Origin: CAVSQX01 sp963730225
GTDB taxonomy: Bacteria > Planctomycetota > Phycisphaerae > Tepidisphaerales > Tepidisphaeraceae
Assembly (NCBI GenBank): GCA_963730225.1
Contig: CAVSQX010000002.1
Coordinates: 744,001 to 808,000, forward strand
Reading direction: 5' to 3'
Length of the DNA stretch: 64,000 nt
In this document: positions 48,319 to 57,500 of the stretch, in pieces
Layout: every line of letters begins with the position of its first letter
How positions within the stretch are numbered: the first letter of the stretch is position 1
Notes under the pieces: generated by a model
Database searches by the model: none
What the model was told of the DNA's origin: nothing
The model's input: the letters and a program-made list of their open reading frames with translations, nothing else
Translations under genes and position numbers: made by a program

Positions 48319-48340
48319 CTATTGGACTTTAGGGCAATAG
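48319..48340 (-). promoter_or_regulatory. Variant near-palindrome in the kinase/receiver divergent promoter
   Basis: On the minus strand the site reads CTATTGCCCTAAAGTCCAATAG: the right half is identical to the full copies, while the left half is altered (TTGCCCTAAA). The outer bases form CTATTG/CAATAG instead. It lies 34 bases before the receiver start and about 170 before the kinase start. Confidence 0.6.
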
Positions 48341-48507
48341 ACGCGGATGGCCGCATCGAAAGTAGCGGGGATCGGCGGGCTGAGAAATCTGACGGCAGGT
48401 TCTTCGCCCCAACTGAAGTGATTGATGACTCTTGCGCCTTGTCGCGAGCCTTGGTGGACTTATCAATCCTGAAGCGAGCCGGATAGCATAAACGGTCGCA
48501 TGGGCGA

Positions 48508-50727
48508 ATGGTTATGGTCTGGGTAACGGTTGCATGGTCGATGGCAGCGTCAGCGTGCTTGTCACTTGCGCTGGTGCATCTGAGCATTTGGTTTCGCCAT
48601 TTTCGTGACGCATCCCATCTGCTTTTCTCGTTCACGGCCCTGGCGTCGGCGTGCATCGCAGGATTCGAGCTGGCGATGATGCACGCGCAGACGACCGAGC
48701 AATTCGGCGCCGCCGTGGGCAGGATTCATGTGCCCGTATGGATACTGGTCGTGTCGTTGACATGGTTCGTGCGACTGCATTTTGGCGCCGGTCGAGTGTG
48801 GCTCGCATGGGCCGTGTGCATCACCCGGACGATATCGTTAATTCTCAGTTTTCTTCAAAGGCCGAATCTCAATTACGGGGCGATCACCCCTCTGCGTCAG
48901 ATCGAGTGGATCGGAGGAGAGAAAGTCTCCGTTGCCGTCAGGGCGCCGAGTCCGTGGGCGCTTTTCGGCGTGCTGAGCATGTTGATGCTCCTGGTTTTTT
49001 TGATCGACGCCACCGTCACCATGTGGCGGCGGGGAGAGCGGCAACGCGCGGTCATACCAGCGAGCATGATTCTCTTCGCCGCCTTGGCCGCCGGACAGGC
49101 GATATTGATGTTTTGTGGAGTCGTTTACACGCCACTTTCCCTTACCATCGCCTACCTGGTGATCGTGCTGGCGATGAGTTTCGACCTGGGTTCCGATGTG
49201 CTGCGGGCGGCGTCGCTGGCGCGTCAATTGCAAATCAGTAACACGTCCCTGCATGAGAGCCAGCAGCGCATCGATATGGCAACTCAAACCGGGGAGCTGG
49301 ATTTATGGGGCTGGGACATTGCGCGCGATGAGATGTGGGTCATGGACATCGGTCGCAATTTGCTCGGATTGACCGGTCCTGAGAAGATCAACCTCAACCA
49401 GTTCCTGCAAAGGGTGCATTGCGAAGATCGCGAAATGGTCAGCCGTTCGTTTGCCAGGTCGATTGACGGCGAGGGCGACTGCAAGTCCGAGTACCGGATT
49501 TCTTTATCCGATGGACGAACGCACTGGGTGGCGGCACGCGGTCACGTTGACTTCAACGCTACAGGCAAGCCGGTTCGCATGCGCGGTGTTGCCCTGGACA
49601 TCACCGAACGAAGGCAGGCCGAAGAGCGTTGGCGACTGGCCGTCGAAGCCGCTCCTGTTGCGATGATCATGGCAGATCCACAGGGCAAAATGACGTTGGT
49701 CAATGCGAAGGTGGAGACGGTCTTCGGCTACCAGCGAAGTGAATTGATCGGCGAGCGCATCGATCTTCTTTTGCCGGAGCGGCTTCGCTCGCAGCATTTG
49801 CCGCATCAGACAGGCCGCGCCGGCGAGCCAAAAACGTGGGGGATGGGTGCGGGAAGGGAGCTCTTTGGGTGCCGTAAGGACGGCAGCCAGGTTCCGATCG
49901 AAGTTGGGCTGGGTTCCGTCCAACTTTCTGACGGACCGTTTGTATTGGCATCGATTATCGATATCTCCCAGCGCAAACAGGCGGAGATGGAGGTTCTGCA
50001 ACAAAGAAGCGAACTGACCCACCTCTCGCGGGTGACGACGCTGGGAGAACTTTCAGGGTCCCTGGCCCACGAATTGAACCAGCCGCTGACGGCAATTCTC
50101 AGCAACGCCCAAGCGGCGCAGCGGATTCTTTCAGTCGACGGCGCTGGTCTTGACGTGGTGCGCGAAATTCTCAAGGACATTGTTGAGGATGACCAGCGCG
50201 CCGGCGAGATTATTCGTCGTTTAGGCGCCCTGCTCAAGAAGGGCGAGGTGCAGAAGCTGTCACTGGACGTAAACCACGTTGTATGCGACGTTCTTAGACT
50301 GGCGAACCATGACCTGGCGATTCGGGGTGTTATCGTGCAGACCGAACTCCAGCCGAACCTGCCGCTGGTCATCGGAGATTCCGTTCAATTACAGCAGGTG
50401 CTTTTGAACTTGATTATCAATGGATGCGACGCCATGTCACATGAAGAGCCGGGCGACCGCATTCTATCAGTGCGCACAGAGTCGGTCGATCGGCGGCATG
50501 TGCGGGTTTGCGTCAAAGACCAGGGAAGCGGTATTCCACCTGATCAAGTCGAATCTGTCTTCGATCCGTTCTTTACCACCAAGCAACAGGGAATGGGACT
50601 GGGCCTGACGGTCTGCCGGTCAATCATCGTGGCGCACGGAGGCGTTCTATGGGCCTCGAACAACCCCAGTCGCGGGGCTGCTTTTCAATTTACGCTTCCC
50701 ACGGTTACGCTCGGAGCGAGCACATGA
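48508..50727 (+). CDS. PAS-domain sensor histidine kinase (FixL-like architecture)
   Basis: A 739-residue membrane kinase. About seven N-terminal hydrophobic helices (residues 1-230; VAWSMAASACLSLALVHLSI, IAYLVIVLAMSFDLGSDVLR) form a membrane sensor. Two PAS domains follow (about 260-375 and 380-500; GRTHWVAARGHVDF, MIMADPQGKMTLVNAKVETV, ELIGERIDLLLPERLR). The dimerisation/phospho-acceptor domain has His521 in SGSLAHELNQPLTAILSNAQ. The ATPase domain shows LLNLIINGCDAMSHEEPGDR, VKDQGSGIPPDQVESVFDPF and GMGLGLTVCRSII. No haem-binding His was identified in the PAS domains, so oxygen sensing is not implied. The regulator gene overlaps its stop (ATGA), so the pair is translationally coupled. Confidence 0.93.
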   Translation: MVMVWVTVAWSMAASACLSLALVHLSIWFRHFRDASHLLFSFTALASACIAGFELAMMHAQTTEQFGAAVGRIHVPVWILVVSLTWFVRLHFGAGRVWLAWAVCITRTISLILSFLQRPNLNYGAITPLRQIEWIGGEKVSVAVRAPSPWALFGVLSMLMLLVFLIDATVTMWRRGERQRAVIPASMILFAALAAGQAILMFCGVVYTPLSLTIAYLVIVLAMSFDLGSDVLRAASLARQLQISNTSLHESQQRIDMATQTGELDLWGWDIARDEMWVMDIGRNLLGLTGPEKINLNQFLQRVHCEDREMVSRSFARSIDGEGDCKSEYRISLSDGRTHWVAARGHVDFNATGKPVRMRGVALDITERRQAEERWRLAVEAAPVAMIMADPQGKMTLVNAKVETVFGYQRSELIGERIDLLLPERLRSQHLPHQTGRAGEPKTWGMGAGRELFGCRKDGSQVPIEVGLGSVQLSDGPFVLASIIDISQRKQAEMEVLQQRSELTHLSRVTTLGELSGSLAHELNQPLTAILSNAQAAQRILSVDGAGLDVVREILKDIVEDDQRAGEIIRRLGALLKKGEVQKLSLDVNHVVCDVLRLANHDLAIRGVIVQTELQPNLPLVIGDSVQLQQVLLNLIINGCDAMSHEEPGDRILSVRTESVDRRHVRVCVKDQGSGIPPDQVESVFDPFFTTKQQGMGLGLTVCRSIIVAHGGVLWASNNPSRGAAFQFTLPTVTLGAST

Positions 50728-51347
50728 GCCAGCCTCCGCCAATCGTTTTCGTTGTGGACGACGATCCGTCGGTGCTCAAGGCCGTTTCTCGCCTTCTTCG
50801 CGCCGCCGGGCTTGACGTTGTGGCATTCGATTCCGCGCGGGAGTTTCTAGATCATCACGATCCGGCCGCCCACGGCTGCGTCGTGCTTGACTTGGCAATG
50901 CCCGGCTTCAATGGCCTTGAGTTGCAACAGGCGCTGGCGGCGAAGAATGCGTCCTTTCCGATCATCTTCCTTACCGGTCAGGCCGACGTGCCCATGAGTG
51001 TTCGTGCCATGAAACAGGGCGCTGCCGATTTCCTGACCAAGCCGGTCGATGAGGGCAAATTAGTCAGCGCGATTCATGCAGCTCTTTCCAAGGATAGGGT
51101 TGTGCGGGACGTGCGCAAGGAAGTGGCCGAGATCCGTCGGCGCTTGGCAACACTTACCCCGAGGGAATATGAAGTTTTTGAGCACGTCGTGTCCGGCAAA
51201 CTGAACAAGGTGACCGCGTCGGAACTCGGCACGGCGGAGAAGACCATCAAGGTGCATCGCTCTCGTGTGATGGATAAGATGCAAGCTCAATCGCTCGCAG
51301 AGCTTGTGCGCATCGCCGAGCGGGCCGGGATCGCGGCAACGACATGA
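50724..51347 (+). CDS. FixJ-type response regulator with LuxR helix-turn-helix
   Basis: A 207-residue regulator starting MSQPPPIVFVVDDDPSVLKA at 50724, overlapping the kinase stop. The receiver domain (about 1-125) has Asp56 in CVVLDLAMPGFNGLELQQAL, Thr in IIFLTGQADVPMSVRAMKQG and Lys in ADFLTKPVDEGKLVSAIHAA. The C-terminal LuxR-type helix-turn-helix is ATLTPREYEVFEHVVSGKLN, KVTASELGTAEKTIKVHRSR and VMDKMQAQSLAELVRIAE. It should bind DNA as a dimer when phosphorylated. The near-palindromes at 28251, 32003, 37827 and 48319 are its most obvious candidate sites in the window. Confidence 0.93.
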   Translation: MSQPPPIVFVVDDDPSVLKAVSRLLRAAGLDVVAFDSAREFLDHHDPAAHGCVVLDLAMPGFNGLELQQALAAKNASFPIIFLTGQADVPMSVRAMKQGAADFLTKPVDEGKLVSAIHAALSKDRVVRDVRKEVAEIRRRLATLTPREYEVFEHVVSGKLNKVTASELGTAEKTIKVHRSRVMDKMQAQSLAELVRIAERAGIAATT

Positions 51348-51483
51348 TTTGCCTCGCGGCCGATAGAACCCAAATCTGCTGGTGCAAAAGAGTCCGATGG
51401 CTTGGTTTCCCGCATTTGGCTTCTCGGCTTCGAATTCGTGTGAATTAATCGATGATCATGCGGGCTGTTATAGGAGTTGCGTG

Positions 51484-52173
51484 ATGCGCGCATTGGCCGC
51501 AATGGGCGCATTGCTTCTGGCTCTGGCGGTCGGCTGCGCGACCCCGGCCGGCAAGGGGCTTATGTCGGGTCAGGACGATGACAAAGACTGAATTCAGCTA
51601 ACCAGCGGCGAGTGGCTCAAGGGCCGCCTTAAGTCAATGAAGTAGCTCTCTCCGGAATTTGACAGCGACAAGCTCGACGATCTCACGATTGATTGGGAGG
51701 ACGTCAAAACCCTTCATACCTCCAAAGCGTCGTGCTTGCTCGGAACCAATCAGGTCGTGGTGGGAGCTGTTATGGGGGACGAGGATTCCGTAACTATTAC
51801 CAATGAACAGATACGGCAATTCCCACGATCCGAGCTGCGTACCATTTCGCCCCGCGACCTCAGTGAGCGAAATTACTGGTCCGGTGATATATCGCTCGGT
51901 GGCACGTACCGGACGAGAAACACGAACCAGACCGAAGCGACCGCGCAAGCCAACGTACAGCGCCGGACGCCCGAATCAACGTTGGCATTAGCATTTCTGG
52001 GCAACTACGGCAAGGTCAACGGCGTTGAGTCTACTAACAATAACCGCCTGGGTATAACGTTCGACCTCACGCTCACCAAAGAGCTTTTCGTCCGGCCGTT
52101 TCTTGGGCAGTATTACCACGATCCGCTGCAAAACATCTCGCAGCAAGCCACCGTCGCGGCCGCATTGATCTGA
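51484..52173 (+). pseudogene. Dead DUF481 (YdiY-like) outer-membrane protein gene
   Basis: A single frame runs from ATG 51484 (MRALAAMGALLLALAVGCAT, lipobox VGC, with TAGGAG upstream), but it carries stops at 51589 (TGA) and 51643 (TAG). Between and after them it reads IQLTSGEWLKGRLKSMK and LSPEFDSDKLDDLTIDWEDV. The open part from 51736 gives VVGAVMGDEDSVTITNEQIR, RNYWSGDISLGGTYRTRNTN and the DUF481 core (QTEATAQANVQRRTPESTLA, LFVRPFLGQYYHDPLQNISQ). It ends abruptly at QATVAAALI, so the C-terminal barrel half is missing. The stops lie in the same frame without indels, consistent with substitutions. A short lipoprotein of 35 residues could still be made. Confidence 0.75.
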
Positions 52174-53157
52174 TCGATGGCCTCTTTCGTTGCCTGCGAA
52201 TAATCGCTGGGGTATCTCGCAACGATATCATTGAAGCGATCGCCTATCTTGACATACTGTTCGGATGTGGAGATGACGCTCTGAATACTGGGATTACTCA
52301 TAATCCGGTCGGTGGCTGCCTCAACCTGCCAGTTCATAATGACTGGCAACCGCATACCGACGAAGACGAGCCTTTCGGAAAGCATTCTAAAGCGTTCTGC
52401 TTCCTCGATGGCGGGGTCCAGACCCGCCAGTGGGTCGATATTCAACAACCCAAACAGGCTGCTCGGCAAAAGTTGTTGATTCTTGGACGCCGGAGCAGCA
52501 GTAATAAAATCGGTGAACCTTATGAACGCGGTGTAATAGAAAGCCGGGTTCTCTCGTTTCCATCTGGCGACCGTATTTTTCAGATCAGCGATTTGTTGAT
52601 CTGTGAAAATCTGGCCAGCCAGCTCCCAGCCCTCTCTTTCGCTTTGCTCGTAAGCGGCAAGCAGATCCTTCCCGTCATCGTGCAGAAGACTGGGAATCCA
52701 ATGTTCCTCAATGCTCATACGCTCCAATGAAACCAGAACAACGATGTCGAGCAGATTCACGGGGGGATTCGGCCCGCTGGCGTCGGTGATGGCGCCCGAA
52801 GCCTTGGCCAAGCCGGCTCTGTAGCGCCCATGCGCGCTCCTCCGGCGTTTTGGCGGTGGCAATAATCCGGCCGTATGGTTCGGCGACGCGCGTGATGAAG
52901 GTATCGGCGAATCCGCACACGCGTGCGTCTATATCCCGTATTGAAAGAGCGGCGCCCGGGATGACGGGTTGAATGGTCGACGAGCTGTTATGATGCAGAC
53001 TCGCGGCGCATCCGCCGAGGAAAAGCGTCATTAACGTGAACGTCGCGCGCGAACTGCGAACGGGCGCGATCTCGGGATCGCCACCGGGTCGCTTGGGAGT
53101 GAATTGAAATTCGCTCTTAGCATTCGGAGCACCAACGGTCCGACCGTTAATTCTCAA
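52113..53157 (-). CDS. Predicted lipoprotein, frameshifted and truncated
   Basis: Two frames join by removing one base at 52802-52803 (CC on the plus strand): TPEERAWALQSRLGQ and ASGAITDASGPNPPVNLLDI, giving about 347 residues. A lipobox-like MTLFLGGCAAS lies near residue 43 of the longest frame; the true start is unclear (53157 or 53031). The body is helical and soluble (DLLAAYEQSEREGWELAGQI, LKNTVARWKRENPAFYYTAF). Its C-terminus (IDQINAAATVACCEMFCSGS) overlaps the end of the dead DUF481 gene, suggesting that a deletion joined two broken genes around 52150-52165. The family is not recognised. Confidence 0.6.
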
Positions 53158-53441
53158 CTTTTCTCGCTCGACGCGACTATTCTGGCGATCATAACCCCCG
53201 CGAAGCTCGTCCGCCTAATACTCGCTCCCTTCAAGAAGCCAGACATGCGGCTGTCCTAAAAATGACGCAGCACGAATCCGGGATTGCAATCCGCCACAAC
53301 CATTTGCGTACCGAGATTCAGAGCTTGCCGCTACACTGCCGCCGCGTCGGCCGCCGGGCGTGTCGTTGGGGAAGCTGTGAACCGCTCTGGACTGTGCGGG
53401 GAACGGGAATCAAGAAATATCGCGGATTGCCGAGCGAGCGG
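53158..53441. other. Intergenic region at the right edge of the accessory island
   Basis: No supported gene; the plus-strand frames here are shadows extending into the flavoprotein gene. It probably contains the promoter of the minus-strand lipoprotein gene. Confidence 0.4.
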
Positions 53442-54481
53442 TCAGCTTTCCGGCGCGGAAAACTGCGGGTTGTCGGCGGCTGGCGGGGTTTTGCCTTCGA
53501 GCGCGGCGAGAATTCGGGGGACGTGAATGTGGCAGTTCTCCAGAAACAAGGCGTACTTCTGTTGCGTCCCACCCACCGCGCACCCCGCGACGTAGATGCC
53601 CGGCACGTTGGTTTCCATCGTGTGCGGATCGAAGATGGGCGCCTGGCACGGGCCGGCAAGCTCGACGCCGGCGAGTTTCATCAACGTCGGGTCCGCCTCG
53701 TAACCAACCAGCAGCAAGACGAAATCGAACGGCTCGGAAAACGACGCGCCGCCGGCGCACGGGCTGAGCTCAACGTAAGTGGGCGCGATTTGCGTTACGA
53801 CCGTGCCGAAATGGGCGCGGATTTGCCCGGCGGAAATCAGCCCGTTGATTTCCGGCAGCAGCCAATACTTGATGCTCGTCGCATCGAACTTCTCGCGGCG
53901 ATAGCTGATGCTCACCGAAGCGCCGGCGTGATGGCAGCGCAACGCCGCTTCCACCGCCGAGTTGCGGCCGCCGACGATCAGAAGACGACGGCGAAAATAG
54001 ACGTGCGGATCCTGAAAATAGTGGCTGACGTGCGTCAGATCCTCGCCGCCAATCCCCAGGCGCCGGCGCGCTCGGTCCCGCCGGTGCAGAGAATCAATTT
54101 TCCAAATCGGTATTCGGCCCGACCCCAGGACGGTGCGGTATGTAGAAGAAACTCCTGGCCGGTACGCTCGATGGCGACGACCGGCTCGTACGTTCGCACC
54201 TGAAGATCGAACTGAAGGACGATTTGGCGCAGATAGGCCAGATACTGCTCGCGAGTGGCCTTGGATTGATCCGGCGTTTGCAGCGGAATGTCGGCGATGG
54301 CGATGCGCTGAGTGCTGCTGAAGAATCGAGTCTGCGGCGCGAACCACGAAATCGTGTGGCCAATCTGGCGGGCGTCGAAATGGAGATAGTCGATGCCGGC
54401 GGATTTCAATGCGACGGCCATCTCCACGCCGATCGGGCCGGCGCCAATGAGGCCGACGGCGTGATGGGGAATGCCGCTCAT
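53442..54481 (-). CDS. YpdA-like FAD/NAD(P) disulfide reductase (frameshifted)
   Basis: Two frames together make about 347 residues. The first opens MSGIPHHAVGLIGAGPIGVE, an FAD-binding Rossmann motif, and ends at FGKLILCTGGTERA. The second continues RRLGIGGEDLTHVSHYFQDP and LLIVGGRNSAVEAALRCHHA, an NAD(P)-binding motif, and ends with GIYVAGCAVGGTQQKYALFL. A missing C near 54064 would give TERARRLGIGGED. The layout matches the YpdA family, putative bacillithiol disulfide reductases, rather than thioredoxin reductase, because no CxxC is visible between the two Rossmann motifs. It would act in cytoplasmic thiol redox balance. It is unrelated in composition to the island genes. Confidence 0.82.
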
Positions 54482-54570
54482 GACAACTCAAGGGTATGAC
54501 GAGCGGCGCCGATCGTAAACAGCAAGGTTTGCGGCGCGGCACCCGCTGGAGCGCAGTGCGCGTTTGGCGC

Positions 54571-57500
54571 CTACAGCGACAGCGGGTCGATTTCGGCGTC
54601 AGGCTTGCCCTTGGTCGTATTCCTGGTGCGCGTTTTGACGAACTCGATTGCGAACTTGGGCGGCTTCGCGGCGTCGAAGTTGGCCGACTTGGCTTTAGAT
54701 TTGGCCACTGAGGCTGTCGCGTTGGATGGCACATTCGATGCCGAGACCGTCCGAGCCACGAAGGGTGACTCGATCAACTCAGCGGCCGAAGCAGTCGGCG
54801 ACGGTGGGACCATGGGAGCGGGCGTCGTCGTGACTGCAGGGGATGCCGGTGTTGCCGACACAGCCATAGGCTGCACGGCGGTCAGCGGCGTGAGCGAGGT
54901 AATCGGTGCGGAAATGGGTCCGGTTAAATTCATCGAACCGAGCGGACTGGAGTCCTGACCGTTAAAGGCGTTGTCTATCAGCGTGTAATCGTCGCCGTTG
55001 ACGACGCCGTCGTAATTGAAGTCTCCGTTGTACCAGCCAGCAAGATTGTTATTGAAGCCGTTGTCGATCAGTGTGTAGTCGCTGCCGTTGACGCTTCCGT
55101 CGAGATTGGCGTCGCCGAAATAGGTGTAGCGAACGAGCACGTCGGAGGTAGTGACGGCCTGGCCGAGGAAACTGGAGTACAACGGGGTACTGCCGACACT
55201 GTTGAGGATCGCTCCGACGGCGGTGAGATGGTTGGGATCGGAGGCGGCCATCGAGCTGGTGATTCCATCGCCGGTCCAGGTGCCGTCGGCGTAGCCGGAG
55301 GCGACCAGGCCGTTTACCGCGCTCAACTCGGCGGTGGCGGAACTGGAGTGAATGATCATTGCGTTGTCGGTCAGATCGATGAAGGCGGTTCCCGCCAGCG
55401 ACAGTTGGCTGGTGATTAGCACGTTGGGCGTCACGCCGACAGCGACGGGATTCAACATCGCTGAGGAGCCGCTGACCAGATTCAGAGCGGCCAGGTTGGC
55501 GGTGGAATTGAAAGTGACAGCCGAGCCGGAGGAGTTGATGTTGACGGTCATGGCCTCGCCGGCCGGTGCGCCTGGATCGGACGTGAATGTGTAATCGCCG
55601 CCGTCGACGTTGAGCGTGTCCTGACCTCCGCCGCCGTTGAAGACCACCGTACCGGCGGGTTGGCCGGTTTGCGTGAGCACGTCGTCGCCGGTTCCTCCGT
55701 TGAAGACATAATTCTGCACGTTGGCCAGTGTGATCGGATTACCGGCCCAGGTTCCACCGGAAGCGCCGACGGTGAAAGCGTCGCCGCTGTTGTCGGCATT
55801 GATGATGAGCGTGTTGCCCGTGCCGGTGGCGTCGAAGACAGTGCCGCCGCTGGGCAGCGGATCGCCGTTGGCGGCGGCGTTGATCGTCAGCGAGCCGCCG
55901 GGCGACGTCGTTGTGAAGGAGAAGATGTTGAAGTTCGGTAGAGAAAGCAGTGTGTCGGAGAACGCATACGTCGGAACGGAAGTGGCGGGGACATCTTCCC
56001 AGACATCGACATTGCCCGAACCGTCGAGGGCGACGGTGTACTGGTTGTTTCCGGTGAAAGTGGGCGGAATGTCGATGCTGCCGCCGACTTGAGAATAAGT
56101 GAGCGCCGGACGGCCGTAGGTGGTGGGCCCGCCGAGGCTGACGGATTCGACGCCGGGGTTGGCGTGGGCTGGGATGTTGAAGGTGAGATCGGAGATTTCA
56201 GTAGTGGTGCCGGTTGGAATAGCGGCCGCACCGGTGCTGAAGGTGTCGTAGAGGGAAATGGCGCCACCGCTGCCCGAGTCGCTGACGTTAGATTCGATCG
56301 CCCAGCCGTTTTGCAGTTGTGCGTCCAGAGCAATGTTGGAGTTCATCAACGAGAGGACGGTGGAATCGTACGTTACGGTGAACGTAATGCCGATGACGTC
56401 TGCGCTTGCGTTGGTGGTGATGTCGATTGGCAGGACAGCGGTTCCACCGCGGGTGGCCAGAACATGCGTGCCAGCGGTCAGGGTTGGATCGAGGCCGGCG
56501 CTGACCGGCGTAACACCGGTGGGAAGATTCGGGATGGACGGCACGGAATCGCCGACGGACTTTTGAGCGACGTAAGAAGCGTCCAGACCCGAAAGGGTCC
56601 CGTCGCCGGTGACGTCGCCGACGATGACCGGGTCGGTGAGCGGATAGGCATCGAAGCCGGTATCGAGTCCGACGACCACGCGGGAGATCAGAGCGGCATC
56701 GTCGCCAGTGTAAGTTCCATCGCCATCGACATCGCCTAGGTAAGCGACCTTCTGGAGGGCCGAATCAGCCAATGCGGGAATATCGCCTTCGTTGACCCGG
56801 AGGTTGGTCAACTGGAGATCGGCGGCGGAAGCGTACGGGGCGCTGTTGGGAACGGACGCGGTGAGATCGATCAGGTTGATGGCGCTGCCGGAAATGGGAC
56901 TGGTGCCGGAGATCGTGAAGTTGATTTGCCCGGGGGTTACGAAATTGGTGGTCAGCCACCAGTTCGATGGCAAGCCCGCGTCCATGGTGGCTGTGGTGAT
57001 GTTCAGCAGTGCCGGGTTGTAAATCAAATCGAAATCGACCGAGAGAACGCCGGATGCGTTGTAAATGGAGATGGGCAGCGTCGTGCCGGTAGCCGCGGGG
57101 AGAACAACGTTCTGTCCGGGGCCGCGTGCGAAATCGGGAAGGCCGACCCAAGCTTCGTTGGATGGAGCGGTGATGCCGAAGACGGTCGAGTAGTTGTCGG
57201 TGCCGCCGTTGTCCTGGCCGTCGAGCTGATCGCCGTTGGTGTCGAGCCAGCCGTCGGGACCGCTGTTGATGACGACGGTGTAGGTGTCGGTGACCAGTGG
57301 GCCGCCGGTCTTGATGAATTCGGCGGTTTCCGTGGTCGGATCCCAAACCAGCGATCCGGCGACGGGGCCGGTGTTGGTTCCGATGATGGTCAGATCGGGC
57401 GTGATGCCGAATCCACCGGAAAGCGTGCTGCCGTAGAGATGAAGCAACGAGGTGTTGACCTGGCGGTTGAATGTGACAGCAAAACCGCTGTCGGTCGGAG

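Noticed and set aside
52150..52165. Cloning-vector style GCGGCCGC junction
   Set aside because: The octamer is expected by chance in GC-rich DNA and no vector sequence is seen; it is kept only as part of the junction finding.
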